Shown here: piece by piece, positions 15,763 to 23,837 of the stretch
Layout of the letters: every line of letters begins with the position of its first letter
How positions within the stretch are numbered: position 1 is the first letter of the stretch
DNA from: Deltaproteobacteria bacterium
GTDB lineage: Bacteria; Myxococcota_A; UBA9160; UBA6930
Length of the DNA stretch: 52,985 nt
Reading direction: 5' to 3'
NCBI GenBank assembly: GCA_029261795.1
Contig: JAJDAP010000099.1
Coordinates: 1 to 52,985 of the forward strand
Translations under genes and position numbers: made by a program
The notes under the pieces: model-generated
Seen by the model: only the letters and a program-made list of their open reading frames with translations
The model's database searches: none
Told to the model about the DNA's origin: nothing

Positions 15763-16293
15763 GTGAGCGACGCACAGGGCATCGAATGGGCCGACATCGC
15801 CTGGGCGAACTGGAAGCCCGTTGATTTCTGCACATTGGTCTTCGTGATCGAGGGCACCCGCGTGCTGTTGATCCGCAAGAAGCGCGGCCTTGGTGCCGGA
15901 AAGATCAACGGCCCTGGCGGCAGGTTGGAAGCCGGAGAAACGCCCGAACAATGCGCGATCCGCGAGACCCGCGAGGAAGTCGGTCTGCACGTGAGCGATC
16001 TCGTCCAGGCAGGCGTCCTGCGCTTCCAGTTTGCAGACGGCTATTCGACCCACGTCTGCGTGTATCGAACCGAGCGCTTCACGGGGGAGCTGATCGAAAC
16101 CGACGAAGCGCTTCCCCTTTGGACCGAGATCGCTGCGATTCCCTACCACGAGATGTGGGCCGACGACCGTTACTGGCTGCCCATGTTATTCGAGGGCACG
16201 CCATTCGACGGTCGCTTCCTGTTCGATGGTGATCGACTCGTCGACTACGTTCTCGACGAGCGCCGCGCCGAGGCGGTCACGGCGACGGAGTAG
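15763..16293 (+). CDS. MTH1-type Nudix hydrolase (8-oxo-dGTP diphosphatase)
   Basis: A 176-residue Nudix enzyme with the box G53-x5-E59-x7-RE-x2-EE-x-GL complete (GGRLEAGETPEQCAIRETRE, then EVGL). Outside the box it carries segments characteristic of animal MTH1/NUDT1 rather than E. coli MutT: KKRGLGAGKINGPGG before the box, and MWADDRYWLPMLFEG then FLFDG after it, matching MTH1's PDDSYWFPLLL region. It would sanitise oxidised purine nucleotides. GTG start; the hexamer 6 bases upstream is GAGACT, only partly like the leaderless box. Confidence 0.92.
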   Translation: MSDAQGIEWADIAWANWKPVDFCTLVFVIEGTRVLLIRKKRGLGAGKINGPGGRLEAGETPEQCAIRETREEVGLHVSDLVQAGVLRFQFADGYSTHVCVYRTERFTGELIETDEALPLWTEIAAIPYHEMWADDRYWLPMLFEGTPFDGRFLFDGDRLVDYVLDERRAEAVTATE

Positions 16294-16312
16294 GAAGAGC
16301 GGGTTCGGTCGC

Positions 16313-17173
16313 TCACTCGTCACCTTCCGGTCGAGACGCATCGGCGCTGAACCGACCGTTCTGGAGGAAGTGCACGGTTTCAGCAGCCACGCGCTCCGAC
16401 CGCATCAAGAAGGTGTGTGAATGCTCGACGGTGATGAAGTCGTCCATCCCTTCGAGCCGCGCCCGCTCGACGCCCACCGTGCCATCCGAATCGCCTGGAA
16501 TGATCGCGTTGCCGACGGGGTTGCCGCGCGTACCCGCGATGATGCCGACCTCGAAATCCGCCGCTCCAAGCCGCCCGGGGAAGCTCTCCGCACCCGTTCC
16601 GAGCTGGGCCGCCGTCGGCCCGAGCAGACGAAAGACCGACCAGGCACCGAACTCGTCGACGAGTTCGCTTCCCTGGTTGGGCGGACCCAGCATCACGACA
16701 CGGCCGAGCCCCGCCGGCGCTTCCTCCGCGAGCATCGCGCGGAGCAGCAGGCTGCCTAGCGAGTAGGTGACGAAGTGGAGCGGTGCCGCCTCGACGCAAC
16801 ATTGCGCGATCTCGTCGCGGACGTGTGAGACCAGCGCCGCCGGTTCCGCTTGCGTCGACGGGTAGCCGAGCATGATCACGCGGTAGCCGGAAGCTTCGAG
16901 CCGGTCAGCCAGGATCGTCATCGAGCGGGGGCCGCGCGCGAGCCCGTGCAGCATGACGATCGTTTCCGGCTCCGCATCCGCGGCCAGGTTCGGTGCCGGA
17001 CGAGTCGGATCCGCTGTCGGCGAATCCCGATCGGTCGCCAGTGCCGCCTTGGCGACGAACGCGGCCGCGACGGCGAGGACAGCGCCCGCCGCCAGTAGCC
17101 AATGATTGCGACCATTCCCGGGCGACAGCCGGGCGCTCACCACGCTTGACACAAGACTCGACCCTGATCGCAT
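16313..17173 (-). CDS. Membrane-anchored alpha/beta hydrolase (lipase/thioesterase-like)
   Basis: A 286-residue protein with one N-terminal hydrophobic anchor (about 24-45) and an alpha/beta-hydrolase domain. Seen are the oxyanion segment MLHGLARGPRSM, the nucleophile elbow VTYSLGS (Thr in place of the first Gly of GxSxG), the acid in IPGDSDGTV and the base in EHSHTFL. It resembles extracytoplasmic lipases/PPT-like proteins. ATG 17173 is favoured over ATG 17179 because GGAGG lies 6 bases before it and abuts the other. Confidence 0.82.
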   Translation of the reverse strand: MRSGSSLVSSVVSARLSPGNGRNHWLLAAGAVLAVAAAFVAKAALATDRDSPTADPTRPAPNLAADAEPETIVMLHGLARGPRSMTILADRLEASGYRVIMLGYPSTQAEPAALVSHVRDEIAQCCVEAAPLHFVTYSLGSLLLRAMLAEEAPAGLGRVVMLGPPNQGSELVDEFGAWSVFRLLGPTAAQLGTGAESFPGRLGAADFEVGIIAGTRGNPVGNAIIPGDSDGTVGVERARLEGMDDFITVEHSHTFLMRSERVAAETVHFLQNGRFSADASRPEGDE

Positions 17174-17284
17174 CGCCATCCCTCCGCTGTCACCCGCATC
17201 CGTTGCAGCCCGTTGGTACGGCCTGGCACGCGGGCGAGTTCATTCCTCATCGGCCGCCCGGGCCCGGCGTTGGAGGAATCGCGA

Positions 17285-17902
17285 TCAGCCGGCGGCGGTG
17301 GCGGGTTCGGCCGATACGCAGCAGCGATCGCCGCGGACCAGACGGCAGGCCCGCACCGCGAGCCAGGCTCCGAGCGGCGGCGCCACGAGATAGAGCGCGA
17401 AACCCGCCCACTCCCCGCTGACCACGGCGGGCCCCAACGAGCGCGCCGGATTCATCGATGCACCCGATACCGTTCCGCCCGCGAGGGAGGCGAGCATGAC
17501 CGTGGCACCGATCGCGATGCCGGCGAAGCCGCCTTCGATGCGACCATGGGTGGTGATCCCGAGGATCACGAACATCAGGAAGCTCGTCAGGACGACTTCG
17601 AACACGAGCGCCGCGCCGATGCCGGCCTGGGGCAACGTCTCGCCGTAGCTGCCGGCCTCGGGGAACGAGGCGCGGAGCAGGACGCTTGCCACCACGGCCG
17701 CTCCGCATTGGCTCGCGATGTATGGCCCCACCCGGGCGGCCGGGAAGCGCCCCGCCCACCAGAAGCCGAGCGTCACGGCGGGGTTGAAGTGTGCTCCGGA
17801 CACGTCGCCCACGGCGTAGATCATCACCATCACCACGAGGCCGAAGGCGAGGGAGATTCCGACGCCATTGCTCCATGGCGGGTCGGACACATCCGGAGCC
17901 AA
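17285..17902 (-). CDS. MIP-family aquaporin lacking the first transmembrane helix
   Basis: A 205-residue channel with both pore motifs (HFNPAVT and SMNPARS) and five helices. Full MIP channels have six: the usual N-terminal helix with an AEFLGTF-like start is missing, and the frame opens at TTG (17902) just before helix 2 (GISLAFGLVVMVMIYAVG). Sequence immediately upstream belongs to another gene (stop at 17920), and no frame there encodes a helix 1. It may be a truncated, decaying gene or an atypical channel. It would carry water or small neutral solutes if functional. Confidence 0.8.
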   Translation of the reverse strand: MAPDVSDPPWSNGVGISLAFGLVVMVMIYAVGDVSGAHFNPAVTLGFWWAGRFPAARVGPYIASQCGAAVVASVLLRASFPEAGSYGETLPQAGIGAALVFEVVLTSFLMFVILGITTHGRIEGGFAGIAIGATVMLASLAGGTVSGASMNPARSLGPAVVSGEWAGFALYLVAPPLGAWLAVRACRLVRGDRCCVSAEPATAAG

Positions 17903-17919
17903 CCGGTGGAACCCGCATG

Positions 17920-18492
17920 TTATTCCTCGGGGGTGCGGGTTTCGAGGGCCGGGATCGACTCACCATCCTCGGTCTCGAAGACGAGCCGCCGCGTTTTCTG
18001 GTCGCCGATGACCATGACCACGGATTTCCCTTGGAACTCTTCCGGGTAGAGCGTGGCGGCTTCGATCACCGTCTGTGGCCGGGGATCGACCACGAGGTTG
18101 TAGCCATCGCGGCGATCCGTGATCACGACGTCGCCGATGTAGTTGATGCAGCAGCCGAGGATCTCGAGGGCGCGCTCGGGTTGCTCGAAACTCGGCGGCT
18201 TCTCCTGGCCGGGAATCGAGGCCTTCAGCTTCTTGAAGCGGTAGCGCCCGGCCGTCACTTTCATCAAGAGCGGCTCACCGCGCAGCCCCCCGACCGAATG
18301 GAGCGATTCGGTATCGACGTCGCGGATCCGGAGTTCCTGCAGCTCGACGTCTCGCGGCCACACCAGCCGGGTCAGGATGTAGGTCTCGCGGCGTTCCGCC
18401 TCCAGCTGCTCTGCCGTCTCGCTGGCGCAGCCAAGGGTCGCGACCGCTGCCCCGAGAACGAGCACGATGAAGCGGGTGTAAATCGAGGCCAT
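17920..18492 (-). CDS. Hypothetical lipoprotein
   Basis: A 190-residue predicted lipoprotein with signal VLVLGAAVATLGCA (Cys22). The mature part, with LTRLVWPRDVELQ, MKVTAGRYRFKKL and a strand-rich remainder, looks like a single beta-rich domain; I cannot name the family. AGGAGA lies upstream of the ATG. The stop lies 17 bases before the truncated aquaporin. Confidence 0.72.
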   Translation of the reverse strand: MASIYTRFIVLVLGAAVATLGCASETAEQLEAERRETYILTRLVWPRDVELQELRIRDVDTESLHSVGGLRGEPLLMKVTAGRYRFKKLKASIPGQEKPPSFEQPERALEILGCCINYIGDVVITDRRDGYNLVVDPRPQTVIEAATLYPEEFQGKSVVMVIGDQKTRRLVFETEDGESIPALETRTPEE

Positions 18493-18660
18493 GGCTTCTC
18501 CTGATGGTTCGTGAAGGTATCACGCGTGGCATGCTCTCGTCCCGAGGGAGACGTTCGCTGCCTCGATGGCGTGGATGCCGATGCCCTGCCGAGCCGGCCC
18601 TTCGACGGCCGGAACTGGGAACAGGCGATGGTGGAGCGAGAGCGCTAATCGGTCGTGGGC

Positions 18661-18903
18661 TCAGCGGTCGCGGCCGTCTTCCTGGTAGAGTTCGCCCTCG
18701 ATATCCATCAGCTTGTCCTGCGTCCAGGCGTGGGCATCACCAACGGCCTGGTTGTAGATGCTGGCGCCCAGCTTTCCCAGGAAGAAATCGAGAACCAACC
18801 GCGCCTTCAGGTCGCCGATCTGATCGTCGAGAGAATCCGCGAAGAACGCGCGGATGTCGCCTAACATTGCGAGGCGACGATTCTCGTCGAGCTCGATGCT
18901 CAC
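18661..18903 (-). CDS. DUF2164 family protein
   Basis: An 80-residue acidic protein matching DUF2164 along its length: RAFFADSLDDQIGDLKA, LVLDFFLGKLGASIYNQAVGD, then the acidic helix. The function of the family is unknown. Its ATG overlaps the stop of the DUF1145-like gene by four bases (ATGA), so it is coupled. The 168 bases downstream (18493-18660) contain only an unconvincing 45-codon plus-strand frame. Confidence 0.85.
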   Translation of the reverse strand: MSIELDENRRLAMLGDIRAFFADSLDDQIGDLKARLVLDFFLGKLGASIYNQAVGDAHAWTQDKLMDIEGELYQEDGRDR

Positions 18904-19160
18904 GCATCATCCCCGGAGGATCCGGCGCGAAGCTCCTGCATGTGGACGATGCCGAACAGGAATACCTGGCCAAGATGGGCGCCCATTCCGCCGGGCGCGT
19001 CCGCCAGTTCCTTGCGAAACACGATGCACTCGATCGCGTGAGCGACCACCAGGAAACTGATGAGGACGGTTCCGATGGTCGAGATGATCCCACCAGCGAA
19101 CAGGCTCGCGAGCGCACTCGCCACCCAGACCACCAGAACCACGATCTTCTGACTGGACAA
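18900..19160 (-). CDS. DUF1145-like small membrane protein
   Basis: An 86-residue protein with two hydrophobic segments and the motif FLVVAHAIECIVF with a later LFGIVHMQEL, the pattern of DUF1145 (YhhL-like) proteins. The TTG at 19160 is preferred to the TTG at 19175, because GGAGGT lies 7 bases before the former and overlaps the latter's codons. A TGATAGGCT box (19207-19215) probably drives this gene and the coupled DUF2164 gene. Function unknown. Confidence 0.75.
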   Translation of the reverse strand: MSSQKIVVLVVWVASALASLFAGGIISTIGTVLISFLVVAHAIECIVFRKELADAPGGMGAHLGQVFLFGIVHMQELRAGSSGDDA

Positions 19161-19211
19161 GGCCTCTACCTCCAAACCGCGAGGATGATTCCACGCGTCG
19201 AGGCCAGCCTA

Positions 19212-19559
19212 TCACGCACCGCTCCGCGATGACGCGGGCAGTTCGCAGTGGGCACAGCAGCGCCGAAACGGGCTCGCTACGCGTACCACGCCATCGCCGT
19301 GGAACATCTCCTGGCAGCGCGGGCAGACGAGATCGAGCACTTCGCATGCGTGGTGGAGGAACAACACGATCGCGGTCGAGAACAGGAAGAGGGCCATTCC
19401 GAAGGCGATCTGGAGATCTCCCGGCGCGCTGTCGATGTAACGCAGGGATTCCACCATCCCTACGAGGACGACGGCGGCGGAACCGGACTCGAGCGCCAGG
19501 GCGCGATGGTGGCCCGCGATCCCGTGGAGGTGGGCATCCTGCAGTTCGGCGCTGTCCAT
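19212..19559 (-). CDS. Small membrane protein with C-terminal cysteine cluster
   Basis: A 115-residue protein with two hydrophobic helices (about 25-45, 52-75), followed by a possible zinc-binding tail, CPRC then CCAHC about 25 residues later. I do not recognise a family. GGAGGAA precedes the ATG. It lies in a run of small minus-strand genes for membrane and exported proteins of unknown role. Confidence 0.58.
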   Translation of the reverse strand: MDSAELQDAHLHGIAGHHRALALESGSAAVVLVGMVESLRYIDSAPGDLQIAFGMALFLFSTAIVLFLHHACEVLDLVCPRCQEMFHGDGVVRVASPFRRCCAHCELPASSRSGA

Positions 19560-19608
19560 GAGGTTCCTCCTCCCCCATGGAATCGGCCGACGACGGCGCG
19601 GGCTTGAG

Positions 19609-20082
19609 TCAGGGCGACTTGCGGAGTTCCTCGGCCAACAGTTCGCGTAGCTCGTCCGGCGTCAGCCCGTGGAGCGGTCGGCGTAGGCGAATCAAGGCCG
19701 CGTCGCAGAGGCCGACCGCTTGCGGGTGAGGCCAGCTCCGGATGTAGAGGCCCAACAAGTGATCGGGCTCGAGCGCCTGGGGAACCAGCCACAACCAGAT
19801 GAAGCGCTGGGTCGCCCGGCCGGGCCCACTTCGCTCGGCGAAATCCACGTCCTCGATCAGCCGCGTGATCGTGTCCGGCACGATCACGGCCTGGCGTTCC
19901 TCGACGAGCACTTCTCGGAGATGCGCCGGCAGTTCGAGCTCGCAGCTGGTGAGCTGCTCGACGGACCAGCGGATACTGTCGCGGTGGCCGAGGTACAACA
20001 CCGCGACCAGCTGCATGACGATCGCGCCGGTCAGGACGAAGACGATCGCGGCGCTCTGAAGAATCAGTCGTTGCTGGAACAC
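19609..20082 (-). CDS. Hypothetical protein with N-terminal membrane helix
   Basis: A 157-residue protein with a single hydrophobic segment (about 9-31) and a soluble, charged remainder containing RFIWLWLVPQAL and LHGLTPDELRELLAEEL. No family recognised. The GTG start at 20082 has no Shine-Dalgarno, but TAGTTT stands six bases upstream. Confidence 0.58.
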   Translation of the reverse strand: MFQQRLILQSAAIVFVLTGAIVMQLVAVLYLGHRDSIRWSVEQLTSCELELPAHLREVLVEERQAVIVPDTITRLIEDVDFAERSGPGRATQRFIWLWLVPQALEPDHLLGLYIRSWPHPQAVGLCDAALIRLRRPLHGLTPDELRELLAEELRKSP

Positions 20083-20088
20083 GACGCG

Positions 20089-20094
20089 AAACTA
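20089..20094 (-). promoter_or_regulatory. -10 hexamer for a leaderless hypothetical gene
   Basis: TAGTTT on the minus strand, then CGCGTC, then the GTG at 20082. Confidence 0.5.
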
Positions 20095-20127
20095 GCCGAA
20101 CGATCCGACGCGCGAGCGGCCGGCGCG

Positions 20128-20586
20128 CTACTCGGCGCGCACGACTCCGGCGGCAACGAGTCCAGCGCGAAGCGCCTCGACCCGGGCACGATTCACGCCC
20201 ATGTCTCCATAGCCTACCCGCGAGGCAGAACGCACGGCGATGATATTCTCTTCGGGCCGCAACTGGAGTTCCAGATCGTCGACGTACCGCATCAGCGCGC
20301 TGGTGCTCTCGGCGTGGAGGTAGCCGGTGTCTTCGCTGATGATCTGCGTGCGCTTCGTGGCTGCGACCGCCTTTCGGGCGGCGGCCCACGCCGCCGAGGC
20401 ATCGCCCGTGATCGCCAGCGCGGAAATACCGTGAACTTCATCGGTGTCGCGGCTCGAGACGCAGTTGGGAGATTCCGGGCACATCTGGAGACCGGCGTCG
20501 TGAACACCCAGATCGGCCGGCGGCGTCCCCGCACACGAAACGAGCAAGCCCGTCACGAGCAACGCGATTCCGTTCTTCCCGGTCAC
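20128..20586 (-). CDS. DUF1499 family lipoprotein
   Basis: A 152-residue protein with a lipobox (VTGLLVSCAG, Cys18) and the DUF1499 signatures CPESPNCVSS and RSASRVGYGDMGVNRARVE. The family is widespread, of unknown function, and often exported. The GTG start overlaps the end of the upstream membrane protein gene, with GGAGGTG just upstream. Probably one transcript with that gene. Confidence 0.88.
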   Translation of the reverse strand: MTGKNGIALLVTGLLVSCAGTPPADLGVHDAGLQMCPESPNCVSSRDTDEVHGISALAITGDASAAWAAARKAVAATKRTQIISEDTGYLHAESTSALMRYVDDLELQLRPEENIIAVRSASRVGYGDMGVNRARVEALRAGLVAAGVVRAE

Positions 20587-20921
20587 TCCACACCTCCTTC
20601 TACGAGTTCAGGTTTTCGCAGCAACTGGATGCAGAGCACCACCACCGCGAGATCGACGACGACGTAGGCCAGCATCAACGGGTCGAAGCTCGCCGACAAG
20701 CTCATCACGCCGCCGAGCCCCCCTAACGTTGGTACCAGGATTCCCGCATACAGCGCGGACTTCCCGCTACTGCGGAGCCAGACACCGATCGCCAGATACG
20801 CGAGACCGAATATCCCGAGACCCGCCGCAGCCTGGGCCATGCCGAGCCAGAAGAACTGGGCGACATGGGCCAGGCCCGTCGCCAGCATGAGCCAGCTCGC
20901 TAGAGATCGCGGATCAGACAT
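20583..20921 (-). CDS. Small four-helix membrane protein, unknown
   Basis: A 112-residue protein with four hydrophobic helices covering most of its length, beginning MSDPRSLASWLMLATGLAH. I do not recognise the family. The start is set at the ATG at 20921, where the first helix begins; the in-frame extension to 21272 would cover the next gene. Its stop overlaps the DUF1499 start. Confidence 0.62.
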   Translation of the reverse strand: MSDPRSLASWLMLATGLAHVAQFFWLGMAQAAAGLGIFGLAYLAIGVWLRSSGKSALYAGILVPTLGGLGGVMSLSASFDPLMLAYVVVDLAVVVLCIQLLRKPELVEGGVE

Positions 20922-20955
20922 AGGGCCCCCTCGGCGAGAATTCTCAGGTGGACGC

Positions 20956-21516
20956 TCACGAGATAGCGGGTTCCCGCGGCGTTCTGCAAATGGCGCAGGC
21001 CGCTGCGTCGGCGGCCATCGAAGCACCGCAGCGCTCGCACATGGCGATCTCGGGAAACTCGAGACCGCAATCGGTGCAGCCCGTGGCGTCGGCGGCCAGG
21101 GGCGTCGCGCAGGCCGGGCAGGCGTCGAGGTCCGCATCCGTGGCAAGCGTGCTCCGCACCCAAGCCTCATCGAGCGCGGCAACGGCTGCCACATCTTGCT
21201 CGCGAACGTAGACGCCCACCTGGGTGCCGGCGCCGAAGGATCCGATTCCGACCCCATCGTCGGAAAACTCACCGGGCGGGAAGGCGTCGACGCGGCACGC
21301 GATGCCGGCGGCCGCCAGCGACTCGACCGGGTCGGTCACCTGATAGGGCTCGCCAACGAAGATGGCCTGCAGTTCGCGAGCTGGCGGCAGCGCCTCGGGG
21401 GCCGGGGCGGCCCCGGGATCGGGACGCTCGAAGCCGAGCGGGACCTCGCAATCCGGGCAAACTTCCACCCAGTTCTGGAACTCGTCGCCGCAGCGGGGGC
21501 AGTATTTGAAATCCAC
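20956..21516 (-). CDS. Zinc-ribbon protein with a DUF2007-like middle domain
   Basis: A 186-residue protein with three cysteine ribbons: an N-terminal YCPRCGD...CPDC, then a DUF2007-like signal-transduction-type ferredoxin fold (LQAIFVGEPYQVTDPVESLAAAGI), and two C-terminal ribbons (CPAC...CTDC and CERC...CAIC). It probably binds three zinc ions and mediates interactions; no enzymatic residues are evident. The GTG at 21516 is preceded at 6 bases by TAGGAT, without a Shine-Dalgarno. Confidence 0.77.
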   Translation of the reverse strand: MDFKYCPRCGDEFQNWVEVCPDCEVPLGFERPDPGAAPAPEALPPARELQAIFVGEPYQVTDPVESLAAAGIACRVDAFPPGEFSDDGVGIGSFGAGTQVGVYVREQDVAAVAALDEAWVRSTLATDADLDACPACATPLAADATGCTDCGLEFPEIAMCERCGASMAADAAACAICRTPREPAIS

Positions 21517-21522
21517 CCGGGG

Positions 21523-21528
21523 ATCCTA
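21523..21528 (-). promoter_or_regulatory. -10 hexamer for a leaderless zinc-ribbon gene
   Basis: TAGGAT on the minus strand, then CCCCGG, then the GTG at 21516. It lies in the 9-base gap and the last codons of the upstream gene. Confidence 0.52.
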
Positions 21529-21930
21529 CTCGGCGCGGGCCGTTGCTGCCGCGTCGCGGCGCACAAGACCGCGCCAGGCGAAGAACGCCAGCGGGAAGAA
21601 CAGGAACGCGACGATCTCCATCGGCCCGATCCAGAGCGACCATTCCGCGGGTGGACCGGTCAGGATCTGCCCGATCACGGGTGCGAGTCCCCAGTAGACC
21701 CAGACTGAAAGCACCGTGAGTGCGAAGCCGGCGAGCGCGCTGCGGGCTCCCAGCAACCAGGCGGAACCGGCGAGCAGTGCCGCCGCTTGAGCGGCCAGTT
21801 CGGGATCGATTCCGCCGCCGGCCTGGAACACCTGGAGGGCCACGGAACCATTCGCGGCGGCGAGCAACAGAGCCGCCGCGAGGGCGGCCCAACCCATGGC
21901 CCCGAGGCTGCGCCGAACCGTCGTCGTCAC
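21526..21930 (-). CDS. Small four-helix membrane protein, unknown
   Basis: A 134-residue alanine-rich protein with four hydrophobic segments (about 13-33, 45-65, 68-88, 98-118). No family recognised. Its ATG overlaps the stop of the 271-residue protein upstream by four bases, indicating coupling. Confidence 0.6.
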   Translation of the reverse strand: MTTTVRRSLGAMGWAALAAALLLAAANGSVALQVFQAGGGIDPELAAQAAALLAGSAWLLGARSALAGFALTVLSVWVYWGLAPVIGQILTGPPAEWSLWIGPMEIVAFLFFPLAFFAWRGLVRRDAAATARAE

Positions 21931-22742
21931 GTGGGTTGCCCGGCGAGCCGGCCCGCGGGCATCGGCCTTCGCGCGTAGAGCCGCGCGTTACCGCGGCGAC
22001 CGGTCTCTTCGAGCGCTCCGGCCTTGCGCAGGCAATACGTCACCTGCTGCGCCAGCGAACGCGGTTGCTGCCAGGCTTCGGCCAGCTCCGCCGTATCGAA
22101 GGGCTCTGGGAGTGTGCGCGGCAACAACTCGAGCAGTTCCTGCGGATTCGTCACGAGTCGCATGGCGAGCACTTCGAGCAACCGCCGCTCGCTGACGCGC
22201 CAGTGATACTTCTGGCGGCGCGGGCGCTTGACCCACTCACGCACCTCCTCTTCGCGGGTTGCCACCAGTTCGAGTTCGAAGTTCTCGTGGGCAACCAGTT
22301 CCGGGATGCTCACGAGTTCCTCGAAGACCCGTTCGAAGCCCAACCGCTTCGGCGAGCGGCGCCGGCGCACGGCCCCTCGGCCGCCTTCCGGGAGGCGCAC
22401 GATGATGCGCTCCCGCGCAATCGGATGGACCAGCCGCACGCGATGTCGCTCGACCAGATCGCGCAGCTTTCGTGCACAGTTCGAGAAGCTGCCGGTCTGG
22501 ATCTCGATCAACAAGCCGTCGCGAACCAGATCGACCTGGTAGCTCTCCACCGGGACCTCGACCTGGTCGCCGGGGCGTGCATACCAATCCTTCAAGGCCG
22601 CGTGCAGATGCCCTTCGTTCAGGACGCCGATGGACGCCATGTTCCCCCCGGCCCTTAGCATGGCCCCCGCTTCGAAGCGTGCAACCTCGGAACTCAACGC
22701 CACACCGGCCGCCGCAGTCCGTTCTTTCTCTGGAGCGTCCAT
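21927..22742 (-). CDS. Hypothetical protein, nuclease-like fold plus winged-helix-like C-terminus
   Basis: A 271-residue basic protein. The N-terminal half has LNEGHLHAALKDWY, then YQVDLVRDGLLIEIQTG, which has the spacing of a PD-(D/E)XK nuclease core (Asp, then Glu-x-Gln), followed by ARKLRDLVERHRVRLVHP. The C-terminal half (RPRRQKYHWRVSERRLLEV..., SLAQQVTYCLRKAGAL) looks like a winged helix. It may bind or cut nucleic acid, but this is inference. The start is uncertain: ATG 22742, or ATG 22640 which has a G-rich stretch before it. Confidence 0.65.
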   Translation of the reverse strand: MDAPEKERTAAAGVALSSEVARFEAGAMLRAGGNMASIGVLNEGHLHAALKDWYARPGDQVEVPVESYQVDLVRDGLLIEIQTGSFSNCARKLRDLVERHRVRLVHPIARERIIVRLPEGGRGAVRRRRSPKRLGFERVFEELVSIPELVAHENFELELVATREEEVREWVKRPRRQKYHWRVSERRLLEVLAMRLVTNPQELLELLPRTLPEPFDTAELAEAWQQPRSLAQQVTYCLRKAGALEETGRRGNARLYARRPMPAGRLAGQPT

Positions 22743-22775
22743 CTCGATGAACGGCCTGACGACCGGCTGAGCTCG

Positions 22776-23321
22776 TCAATCGATCTCGGCCGGGGAGATA
22801 CGGAGATTCTCGAGGTTCGCCTCGAGCCAGGCGGCCACCTCCGGGGCCGCGAGCCCGCCGGCCTCGAGCACGTGGTGCTCGAGAACGCCGAGGTCGGAGA
22901 ACGCCGCGTGCATCTGCTCGATCACGCGGCGCGGTGCGGGCGTTTCGCCGCGACCGGTGCCGCGTTGGACGGCGGTTGCCAGATCGATCCGTAGGACGGC
23001 ATAGGCGAAATCGACGTCTGCCCGCGCGAACTCTTCGGCGACCAGTGGCAACATCCAGGGGCCCACGATGCCATCGAGAACGACCGCGTAGCCGGCTTCG
23101 TGGAATGCGCTGGCCGCTCGGCAGAAGGCGCGAACGATCGCTTCGTTCTGCGACTTCGATTCCGGCTGGGTCGGATCGACAGGATGTGCTGGCCAGAGGA
23201 AGAAATCGTCGGTCGTCATGTGGAGGCCCTTCGGCTGGTCGGCCACATAACATCGTGCCGCGGTCGTCTTGCCGCTCCCCGGGCTTCCCGTCAGCACCAG
23301 GACCGGGTGCCTCGGGTTCAA
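22776..23321 (-). CDS. P-loop kinase-like NTPase
   Basis: A 181-residue single-domain P-loop protein: Walker A GSPGSGKTT near residue 12, then HMTTDDFF and a Walker-B-like VVLDGIVGPW, with no lid or sensor of AAA proteins. This matches the zeta-toxin/chloramphenicol-phosphotransferase/shikimate-kinase-like group that phosphorylates small molecules; the substrate is unknown. The start is TTG at 23321 overlapping the VOC stop (TTGA), which suggests coupling; upstream frames have no better start. Confidence 0.8.
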   Translation of the reverse strand: MNPRHPVLVLTGSPGSGKTTAARCYVADQPKGLHMTTDDFFLWPAHPVDPTQPESKSQNEAIVRAFCRAASAFHEAGYAVVLDGIVGPWMLPLVAEEFARADVDFAYAVLRIDLATAVQRGTGRGETPAPRRVIEQMHAAFSDLGVLEHHVLEAGGLAAPEVAAWLEANLENLRISPAEID

Positions 23322-23779
23322 GAGAGCAATCCCTTCTCCGCGAACATGCGCTCGAGCCCGGGCATGTGGACACACTCGATCTTGATGCCATCGGGGCCCA
23401 GGAAGTAGACCGCGTAGTAGCCGAGGCCGTCATCTGCGTAGGGGAACTCGGCGGGCCCATCGAGCACCTGGCCCCCCAGTTCCAGCACGAGCGCGTGGAT
23501 CTCGTCGACCTCCTCGTGCGACGCCACGTTGAAGGCGAGATGGTGAAGTCCGGGTTCGTAGACCTGGAAGGCGTGATGGGCACCGGCCCCCTTCGCCTGC
23601 CACAGATTCAACGCGGTGCCATTCCCGTGGTTGAGATTCACCGCCACGCGCGATTCGCCGGCCGGAAGGATCGCGCCCGTCGTGAAGCCGAGCTGTTCAA
23701 GGAGGGGGCCCATGAACGCCATGGCGGCATCGAGGTCACTCACCGTGAGCGCGACGTGATTGATGGAACCGCGAAGCAC
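23318..23779 (-). CDS. VOC-family (glyoxalase/bleomycin-resistance fold) protein
   Basis: A 153-residue vicinal-oxygen-chelate protein: NHVALTVSDLDAAMAFMG with a metal-binding His, a second His in PGLHHLAFNV, and a Glu in GIKIECVHMPG. Two beta-alpha-beta-beta-beta modules of normal length. Likely a metal-dependent lyase, isomerase or dioxygenase; the reaction is unknown. The GTG start at 23779 has GGGAGAA 5 bases upstream; the longer frame to 24082 overlaps the next gene and is rejected. Confidence 0.87.
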   Translation of the reverse strand: MLRGSINHVALTVSDLDAAMAFMGPLLEQLGFTTGAILPAGESRVAVNLNHGNGTALNLWQAKGAGAHHAFQVYEPGLHHLAFNVASHEEVDEIHALVLELGGQVLDGPAEFPYADDGLGYYAVYFLGPDGIKIECVHMPGLERMFAEKGLLS

Positions 23780-23837
23780 GAACTTCTCCCTGGATGGATC
23801 TGGCAGCGACCACTGCGAGCCTACCGAAGCCGGTCGC

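Noticed and set aside
18511..18648. 45-codon plus-strand frame (GTG start) ending VERER
   Set aside because: Fairly protein-like in its last 20 residues, but with no RBS, no homology I know and no supporting context.
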